The position numbers and the translations under genes are program-made. A model generated the notes under the pieces. That model searched no databases. It saw only the letters and a list, made by a program, of their open reading frames with translations, and was not told where the DNA came from. Positions 41,178 to 46,492 of a stretch of DNA of 46,492 bases are shown here, piece by piece. Source of the stretch: Defluviitaleaceae bacterium (GTDB lineage: Bacteria; Bacillota; Clostridia; Lachnospirales; WRAX01); contig WRBK01000015.1 in the NCBI GenBank assembly GCA_009784575.1, forward strand, positions 1 through 46,492, written 5' to 3'. Within the stretch, counting starts at the first letter, position 1; each line of letters starts with the position of its first letter.

Positions 41178-41277
41178 AGTTATAACTATAATTTCAGCAG
41201 TTATTAAAATTATGTAACAAAATGCTTCGGGAATATCAATCCCTCGGAAAACATCTTTAATTAAGGAGGGATTTCAT

Positions 41278-41790
41278 ATGTCTAACGCAAAAAGAGTGCT
41301 TGCTGCCATCAGTCTAGCTTTATTAATGATAGGGCTGGCGGCTTGCGATATTGTGACCAACAACTCACAATATGGGTTGGCGGAAGAAGGCTTAGCTAAC
41401 CTACCAGACGAACCAGACATGCCTGATTGGAGCAATTATCCTATCATCGTTAATAATATGGGTATTGCGGATAATTTTTTCATACTGGATGGCGAAATGT
41501 TTCCAACCCATGTGCCGCTTAATGTAGTGCATGTCTTAGGACTAAACACCATACAGGGTGGCAGCCAGATTGCCTTCGAGCGAGACGGCGAAATAATTAT
41601 GTCGCCGCAAATTAACATTATTAACTATCTAGCAGGACTTGAAGGATTCGACATAGGGCATCACGATACCTTTATGACAGATGATTTTCATGTTTACGTA
41701 CCCATCTCACTATTTAAAGAGCTTGGCTTCAATGCCTATTTTTCTGGCGGTCATGTTTTTATCTATGATGGCGAGAGCGATATGCAGTAG
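41278..41790 (+). CDS. lipoprotein with a stalk (copper amine oxidase N-like) domain
   Basis: A 170-residue protein with a lipoprotein signal (MSNAKRVLAAISLALLMIGLAAC, lipobox LAAC with Cys23). The mature part resembles the stalk domain: FFILDGEMFPTHVPLNVVHVLG, then QIAFERDGEII and YVPISLFKELGF. TTAAGGAGGGATTTCAT is a strong ribosome binding site. It may belong with the cell-wall sensing gene upstream, but a 259-base gap with a structured region separates them. Confidence 0.75.
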   Translation: MSNAKRVLAAISLALLMIGLAACDIVTNNSQYGLAEEGLANLPDEPDMPDWSNYPIIVNNMGIADNFFILDGEMFPTHVPLNVVHVLGLNTIQGGSQIAFERDGEIIMSPQINIINYLAGLEGFDIGHHDTFMTDDFHVYVPISLFKELGFNAYFSGGHVFIYDGESDMQ

Positions 41791-41830
41791 CATATATATG
41801 CACCCAAAAATTCCCCTCCTAGGAAGGGAT

Positions 41831-41858
41831 GTCTTTTGCTCGTCTTAGAGCAAAAGAC
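41831..41858. terminator. hairpin between convergent genes
   Basis: GTCTTTTGCTC (41831-41841) pairs perfectly with GAGCAAAAGAC (41848-41858). No T-run follows on either strand, so terminator activity is uncertain. Confidence 0.4.
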
Positions 41859-41866
41859 AGGGGTGG

Positions 41867-42850
41867 TCATTCCCCCTTCACCTCACCACTCAACCCCACA
41901 TCTATCAATATCTTCTCCACAATATATCTCGGGCGATGCTTTGTCTCCAAATATATCTTGCCTATATACTCACCTATGATACCTATGGCAAGCAACTGCA
42001 ACCCACCTATAGCCCATATAGACGTAATAGTAGATGCCCAGCCAGCCACCGTGCCGCCGCGCACCCAGTCCGCAATAAAGTACACAAGAAACGCTATGCT
42101 AACAAGAAAAGACAGCAGACCAATAACGGAGATGACACGTATGGGGCGTATGGTAAGGGACGTTATGCCCTCAAAAGCTAAAGCCAGCATCTTTTTTAAC
42201 GGATACTTGGTTTCGCCCGCAAAACGCTCCGCGCGTTCGTAGTATACAGTGTCAGACTCAAAACCCAGCATAGGCACTATGCCACGCAAAAAGAGATTTA
42301 CCTCCTTGTACCCAGAAAGAGCTTCCACGGCACGCTTGCTCATTAAGCGATAGTCAGCATGATTGTCCACAATTTCTATGCCCAAACCGCGCATAATGCG
42401 ATAAAAGCTATTGGCCGTGCCACGCTTAAAGCGACTATCCTTTTCACGCTTGCTGCGCACACCATACACAATATCGCAACCAGCATGATATTTCTCAAGC
42501 ATCTCATCCATGGCATCTATATCATCTTGTAGGTCAGCATCCATGGATATAGTAACATCCGCATAATCCTTTGCAACCATCAACCCAGCCAAAAGCGCGT
42601 TTTGATGCCCACGATTACGGGAGAGATTAACGCCCGCAAAGATTGGGTCTTCTCGGTGCAACTCTTTTATGATACTCCATGTGCGGTCTGTTGAGCCATC
42701 ATTTACAAATAATATGCGCGAATCTATCGAGCATAGCCCAAATTCCATGAGGGCTATCATCTTATTATACAGGCGTGTAGCAGTTTCTGGCAGCACCTCT
42801 TCTTCTTTATAGCATGGCACAACGATATATAGTGTTTTATCTTCTCTCAT
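41867..42850 (-). CDS. GT2 family glycosyltransferase (DPM1/GtrB-like), possible internal start
   Basis: The 327-residue product from ATG 42850 has the usual length of polyprenyl-phosphate glycosyltransferases. LYIVVPCYKEEEVLPETATRL is the N-terminal nucleotide-sugar motif, then FVNDGSTDRTW, NLSRNRGHQNALLAGL and SMDADLQDD (metal-binding DxD), with two C-terminal membrane spans (about 250-275 and 288-312). Such enzymes load a sugar onto undecaprenyl-phosphate for wall decoration. Last gene of the spermidine operon by position, which may be chance. Confidence 0.8.
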   Translation of the reverse strand: MREDKTLYIVVPCYKEEEVLPETATRLYNKMIALMEFGLCSIDSRILFVNDGSTDRTWSIIKELHREDPIFAGVNLSRNRGHQNALLAGLMVAKDYADVTISMDADLQDDIDAMDEMLEKYHAGCDIVYGVRSKREKDSRFKRGTANSFYRIMRGLGIEIVDNHADYRLMSKRAVEALSGYKEVNLFLRGIVPMLGFESDTVYYERAERFAGETKYPLKKMLALAFEGITSLTIRPIRVISVIGLLSFLVSIAFLVYFIADWVRGGTVAGWASTITSIWAIGGLQLLAIGIIGEYIGKIYLETKHRPRYIVEKILIDVGLSGEVKGE

Positions 42851-43252
42851 GGTGTCCCTTCCTTCAGCTAGCAATGCTGGCTTATCCTTACGCCTGCGCA
42901 ATTCAGTCAAAAACAAGTTTCGCTTGCTTCTTATCATGTCTATTTTCCATGGCCACTTGCTTTTATGCCATATTACCACACTTTTTCTAACCACGCCAAT
43001 CTTTTTTATCTCATTGTACGACAGGCGACGGCTTATGAAGCCATAGTTGACCTGCAAATACCTCTCCTCAAAGGTCGCATCGCAGCGCAGCAATGTAGCA
43101 AAAACAATTACGAAGCACGCTATGCTAACAGCTATCATGGTTACAAAAACCCAGCCATAGGCATTGCTCCAAATGGCACATAACCCAAGCCCTATGGTTA
43201 TTAGCAACAGCAATGCTATATACAAATTATTTGGGAGAACCTTAATTGTCAT
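41867..43252 (-). CDS. PH-like membrane domain in frame with a GT2 glycosyltransferase (461 residues)
   Basis: Residues 1-130: two membrane spans (about 10-28 and 33-54) and a bacterial PH-like domain (YLQVNYGFISRRLSYNEIKK). Residues 135-461: a complete DPM1/GtrB-like glycosyltransferase. As at 5537-7669, the second part has its own internal ATG (42850) behind AAGGAAGGG, so two genes may have merged by loss of a stop. The start at 43252 is preceded by GAGGATGTGG and lies 12 bases behind nspC. Confidence 0.7.
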   Translation of the reverse strand: MTIKVLPNNLYIALLLLITIGLGLCAIWSNAYGWVFVTMIAVSIACFVIVFATLLRCDATFEERYLQVNYGFISRRLSYNEIKKIGVVRKSVVIWHKSKWPWKIDMIRSKRNLFLTELRRRKDKPALLAEGRDTMREDKTLYIVVPCYKEEEVLPETATRLYNKMIALMEFGLCSIDSRILFVNDGSTDRTWSIIKELHREDPIFAGVNLSRNRGHQNALLAGLMVAKDYADVTISMDADLQDDIDAMDEMLEKYHAGCDIVYGVRSKREKDSRFKRGTANSFYRIMRGLGIEIVDNHADYRLMSKRAVEALSGYKEVNLFLRGIVPMLGFESDTVYYERAERFAGETKYPLKKMLALAFEGITSLTIRPIRVISVIGLLSFLVSIAFLVYFIADWVRGGTVAGWASTITSIWAIGGLQLLAIGIIGEYIGKIYLETKHRPRYIVEKILIDVGLSGEVKGE

Positions 43253-43264
43253 AATACCACATCC

Positions 43265-44392
43265 TCACGAAAGCCGCATCTTAAAATCTTCATAGCCAAA
43301 GGTGCGCAACGTCTCCATCTGCCCATTCTTGCGCAAAAGCGCGATGGATGGCAGTCGCATACCATTAAAAGTATTGGTCTTAACCATAGAGTATATCGCC
43401 ATATCCGTAAAAACAAGGCGGTCGCCTATTTTTAGCGGCTCATCAAAAGAATAGTCGCCAATAATGTCTCCAGCAAGACAACTAGGACCACCTAACTTGT
43501 ATGTGTGTGCCTTTTCGCCTACCTCACCAGAACCTACCACATGCGGACGATACGGCATCTCTAGCACATCTGGCATATGACAGGCAGCAGAAGTGTCAAG
43601 TATGGCTATATTCATGTCATTTCGCATAATATCTAGTACTTCTGCCACCAGATATCCCGCATTTAATGCTATCGCTTCGCCTGGCTCTAGGTATATTTCT
43701 ATATCATATTTCGCCTTTGTACGCTTGATAAGAGCTATTAATGCATCCACATCATAACCATCTCGCGTAATATGATGTCCACCGCCCATATTAAGCCATT
43801 GCATTTTGTGCAGATGTTCACCAAATTTCTCCTCCACAGCCGCCATAGTAGCCTCTAGCGCATCTGCACCCTGCTGGCATAATGTGTGAAAATGCAACCC
43901 ACTAATACCATCTAGCATATCCGCACGAAAGTTTGCCGCAGTAACGCCAAGGCGCGAATGCGGCGCACATGGATTATATATAGCACCCTCTTGCGTAGAA
44001 AGCTCAGGATTTATGCGTATGCCACGCACCTTACCACCAGCCACATCCCTAAATCGCGCCCATTGGTCAAATGAATTAAAAATGATATGGTCAGCTACGC
44101 GCATAATTTCTGCAAATTCGTGAGCAGAATACGCGGGGCTATACACATGATTTTCACCGCGAAAATGCTGCTTTGCAAGCATCGCCTCATGCAGCCCACT
44201 GGCGCATGTGCCATCCAAATAGCGGCTAATAAGCGGATATATGGCATACATAGAAAAAGCCTTCTGCGCAAGCAAAATCTTGCAGCCCGCCTCGCACTTA
44301 ACCCTCGCCAAAACCTCAAGGTTTTTGATGATTAGGCTTTCATCTATAATAAAATACGGGGTTTGTATTGCGTTAGTATCAAAATTTAACAT
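43265..44392 (-). CDS. nspC: carboxynorspermidine decarboxylase
   Basis: A 375-residue PLP enzyme of the alanine-racemase-fold decarboxylases. It removes CO2 from carboxyspermidine/carboxynorspermidine in the aspartate-semialdehyde route to spermidine. CKILLAQKAFSMY (Lys of the Schiff base), GLHFHTLCQQ, NMGGGHHIT, EPGEAI and GPSCLAGDII (active-site Cys and Asp) fit NspC. GAGGTGATGCA precedes the ATG. Its partner dehydrogenase is encoded two genes upstream, with a lipoprotein gene between. Confidence 0.93.
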   Translation of the reverse strand: MLNFDTNAIQTPYFIIDESLIIKNLEVLARVKCEAGCKILLAQKAFSMYAIYPLISRYLDGTCASGLHEAMLAKQHFRGENHVYSPAYSAHEFAEIMRVADHIIFNSFDQWARFRDVAGGKVRGIRINPELSTQEGAIYNPCAPHSRLGVTAANFRADMLDGISGLHFHTLCQQGADALEATMAAVEEKFGEHLHKMQWLNMGGGHHITRDGYDVDALIALIKRTKAKYDIEIYLEPGEAIALNAGYLVAEVLDIMRNDMNIAILDTSAACHMPDVLEMPYRPHVVGSGEVGEKAHTYKLGGPSCLAGDIIGDYSFDEPLKIGDRLVFTDMAIYSMVKTNTFNGMRLPSIALLRKNGQMETLRTFGYEDFKMRLS

Positions 44393-44416
44393 TGCATCAC
44401 CTCAAAGCAAAAGTTT

Positions 44417-45061
44417 CTAGTAAGCCCGAAACATATCCAAAACATCGTGAAACTCATCACCAAACATATTGGTGATAATAATTCCACGCACAAATCTTGA
44501 GCCATGGTCTATATTCACAAAATAGCGTTGGTGCATCATATTTGGCACAATATAGTCCGCGTAGTGCCAATCTAACAAACCTATACGCACAGTGCCATCA
44601 TACATCTCTATATTTGCACCGCCTATGCCCGATTCCTCAAATTCTGTAACAATATTCATCAAGAAACCCTTCGCCGTCAAATCCGCCTCATCATCTGCTA
44701 GCCGCATTATGCGCGTAGTTATACTAACATTGTGTATCTCACATATATGCTCTGCGGCAAGGTCCACAATGCCTAAGGTTTCGGCTAATCCATATAACTC
44801 GCTTGTAATTTCACTTCCAATAGGCGGCAACACATAACCGCCATTTAAATACATTTCCTCAACGCCCTCAGGGGTCATCGCCCACCAGTCACCAGGCAAA
44901 TCAAAGCGTATGCCAAAAAACGGGTTTATTAAGGTATTTTCTACCCATACACCGCGCATAGGCGTTGCAGATGCTGTAATTTCAGGCTCAGCCGTGGCAC
45001 ATGATGAAAAAATCATCAGCACCACAGCCATTGCAGTAAATATTCTTATCTTATTTTTCAT
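44417..45061 (-). CDS. lipoprotein of unknown function inside the spermidine operon
   Basis: A 214-residue protein with a lipoprotein signal (MKNKIRIFTAMAVVLMIFSSC, lipobox FSSC). The mature part has the segment INPFFGIRFDLPGDWW that opens many small PsbP/DUF-type lipoproteins in Gram-positive bacteria, but no further match. The ATG at 45061 follows the dehydrogenase stop (TAATATG) with GGTGG as a weak ribosome binding site; a longer frame back to 45115 overlaps the dehydrogenase and has no signal at its start. Its place between two polyamine enzymes is odd. Confidence 0.7.
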   Translation of the reverse strand: MKNKIRIFTAMAVVLMIFSSCATAEPEITASATPMRGVWVENTLINPFFGIRFDLPGDWWAMTPEGVEEMYLNGGYVLPPIGSEITSELYGLAETLGIVDLAAEHICEIHNVSITTRIMRLADDEADLTAKGFLMNIVTEFEESGIGGANIEMYDGTVRIGLLDWHYADYIVPNMMHQRYFVNIDHGSRFVRGIIITNMFGDEFHDVLDMFRAY

Positions 45062-45062
45062 A

Positions 45063-46268
45063 TTAATCCACCAAAACAGGGCTAAAATCCTCTTTCCATG
45101 GCAAGCCCCACACATTTAGTGCATCCATAAATGGGTCTGGGTTCATTTCTTCCACATTAAACACGCCAGCACCGCCCCATCTGCCATCCAGCAAAAGCAT
45201 GGCCCCTATCATAGCTGGCACACCAGTTGTATAAGAAATAGCCTGCGAACCAACCTCGCGATAGCATTCTTGGTGGTCACAAATATTGTATAGATAATAT
45301 GTTTTCGGCTTGCCGTCCTTTATACCTTGGAAAATACATCCAATATTGGTTTTGCCTACAGTGCGCGGGCCTAGACTGGCAGGGTCGGGCAAAATAGCCT
45401 GCAAGAATTGTAGCGGTATAATCTCCTGCCCCCCAAATTGTATGGGCTCTATAGATGTCATGCCCACATTTTCAAGCACGCGCAAATGGGTCAGATACTT
45501 TTCGCCAAAGGTCATGAAAAAGCGTATGCGCTTAATGCCCGTGATGTTCTTTGCAAGCGACTCCAGCTCCTCATGATACAAAAGATACATGTCCTTGTCG
45601 CCTATTTCTTTAAAATTATACTCACGCTTTATTTCCAATGGAGCAGTCTCTATCCATTCGCCATTCTCCCAGTATCTACCATTTGATGTTATCTCACGTA
45701 TATTGATTTCTGGGTTAAAGTTGGTAGCAAAAGGATATCCATGGTCGCCGCCATTGGCATCCAAGATATCAATATAATGTATCTCATCAAAATGATGCTT
45801 TAGGGCATAGGCAGAGAAAATACCCGTAACGCCAGGGTCAAAGCCACAACCCAAAATAGCCGTTATACCCGCCTCTTTGAAACGCTCCTGATACGCCCAT
45901 TGCCATTTGTACTCAAACTTCGCTGTTTCCTTCGGCTCATAGTTTGCCGTGTCAAGATAATTTGTTTTGGTCGCCAAGCAAGCATCCATAATGGTAAGGT
46001 CTTGGTATGGCAAAGCCAAATTTATCACCAAATCAGGCTTGTAACTCTCAATTAGGGCTATAAGCTCCTGCGTATTATCCGCATCCACCTGTGCCGTCGT
46101 CACCACAGTTTTTGTACCCATCTTAGCCAGCTTCGCCGCCAAATCATCACAGCGCAACTTCGTACGGCTCGCTATCATCAACTCTTTAAAAACACCGTCA
46201 TTTTGGCAGCATTTATGCGCCGCCACACTGGCAACGCCGCCAGCACCTATCATTAAAGCTCTACTCAT
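45063..46268 (-). CDS. carboxynorspermidine dehydrogenase (saccharopine dehydrogenase family)
   Basis: A 401-residue NADPH enzyme that joins putrescine (or diaminopropane) with aspartate semialdehyde. MSRALMIGAGGVASVAAHKC is the Rossmann motif; LVINLALPYQDLTIMDACL, TNYLDTANYEP and GCGFDPGVTGIFSAYA fit the carboxynorspermidine dehydrogenase branch (Lys1-like). ATG 46268 is chosen because AGGAGG lies 9 bases upstream. With nspC it makes spermidine without S-adenosylmethionine. Confidence 0.9.
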   Translation of the reverse strand: MSRALMIGAGGVASVAAHKCCQNDGVFKELMIASRTKLRCDDLAAKLAKMGTKTVVTTAQVDADNTQELIALIESYKPDLVINLALPYQDLTIMDACLATKTNYLDTANYEPKETAKFEYKWQWAYQERFKEAGITAILGCGFDPGVTGIFSAYALKHHFDEIHYIDILDANGGDHGYPFATNFNPEINIREITSNGRYWENGEWIETAPLEIKREYNFKEIGDKDMYLLYHEELESLAKNITGIKRIRFFMTFGEKYLTHLRVLENVGMTSIEPIQFGGQEIIPLQFLQAILPDPASLGPRTVGKTNIGCIFQGIKDGKPKTYYLYNICDHQECYREVGSQAISYTTGVPAMIGAMLLLDGRWGGAGVFNVEEMNPDPFMDALNVWGLPWKEDFSPVLVD

Positions 46269-46304
46269 TTTTATGCCTCCTAGCATCATATACTTTAACC
46301 ATTT

Positions 46305-46492
46305 TCATTTGTCTTGACCTAGCAATACATACTCATTAGGATTAATACCACCAAGACCAGTTGGTGGCTTATTCATAATACGTCTCATCTCAGCCCAGAC
46401 ATCTTCACCTAGTGTCCCACCGCCCATCATTAATGCAATAAAGTCTGTAGGCACACTAGCAGAAAATGCACTGGTTGAACCTGGTATACCAG
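46305..46492 (-). CDS. C-terminal end of an unrecognised protein (cut by window edge)
   Basis: An open frame enters from the right edge and ends at TGA 46305-46307, giving the last 62 residues. It contains DFIALMMGGGTLGEDVWAEM, then PPTGLGGINPNEYVLLGQDK. Lack of stops and codon use like the neighbours suggest real coding. The spermidine operon begins 36 bases after its stop, perhaps in the same transcript. I do not recognise the family. Confidence 0.5.
   Translation of the reverse strand, partial: GIPGSTSAFSASVPTDFIALMMGGGTLGEDVWAEMRRIMNKPPTGLGGINPNEYVLLGQDK

Noticed and set aside
1-46492. CRISPR arrays, insertion sequences, integrases, rRNA genes
   Set aside because: No regularly spaced repeats, transposase or integrase motifs, or rRNA sequence were seen on reading through.

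Overview
The window looks like the chromosome of a low-GC, Gram-positive, endospore-forming member of the Clostridia. It carries the spoIIGA-sigE sporulation pair, Firmicutes-type AGGAGG ribosome binding sites before almost every gene, sigma-A promoters of the TTGACA/TATAAT type, the rplU-prp-rpmA operon with a Firmicutes L21 leader, and a DUF5721 protein typical of Lachnospiraceae-like genomes. The species cannot be fixed from sequence reading alone. No rRNA, CRISPR array, insertion sequence or integrase was seen.

Layout, 0-8.2 kb: a left-truncated zincin (HEXXH) effector-like gene with a lipoprotein right behind it; a NifU-type Fe-S scaffold; an ABC-2 exporter pair; and an AAA ATPase followed by a TOPRIM-like DUF3226 gene. 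The DUF3226 gene has no stop codon and runs in frame into the dipeptidase gene pepD. 8.2-11 kb: a gene-poor stretch with structured DNA, then an attenuator-controlled operon of two GNAT acetyltransferases and a DUF2785 protein. 10.9-14.1 kb: two copies of a promoter/leader/signal-peptide module driving small secreted proteins and a lipoprotein; the second copy is frameshifted.

14.1-15.9 kb: spoIIGA-sigE. 15.9-20.2 kb (minus strand): an EcoRII-like restriction endonuclease with a Dcm-like cytosine methyltransferase, an MFS permease, and a lone PD-(D/E)XK nuclease. 20.2-24 kb (minus): an S9 peptidase, a ProC-like reductase and a DMT permease behind one promoter. 24-31 kb: core translation, RNA and nucleotide genes (rpsO, pnp, dut, rplU, prp, rpmA, exoA) with small membrane and GNAT genes between them. 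31-37.7 kb: a zinc-ribbon membrane protein, DUF5721, htpG, a GNAT-like protein, a small P-loop kinase, a stalk-domain protein and eda. 37.7-38.5 kb: tRNA-Val, a 41-residue AbrB-like protein, and a predicted small RNA with a consensus promoter. 38.5-41.8 kb: a BlaI repressor with an M56 sensor protease whose C-terminus is an M23 peptidase, then a stalk-like lipoprotein. 41.8-46.5 kb (minus): a spermidine (carboxynorspermidine) operon with an embedded lipoprotein and a glycosyltransferase.

The points most worth checking are: the AAA/TOPRIM pair, which resembles OLD/PARIS-type defence modules and is fused to pepD without a stop; the three-codon leader ORF plus mutually exclusive antiterminator and terminator upstream of the GNAT operon; the duplicated secreted-protein module; the promoter/palindrome/hairpin unit at 38.1-38.2 kb; and the BlaI-regulated M56-M23 fusion with two 14-bp operators.
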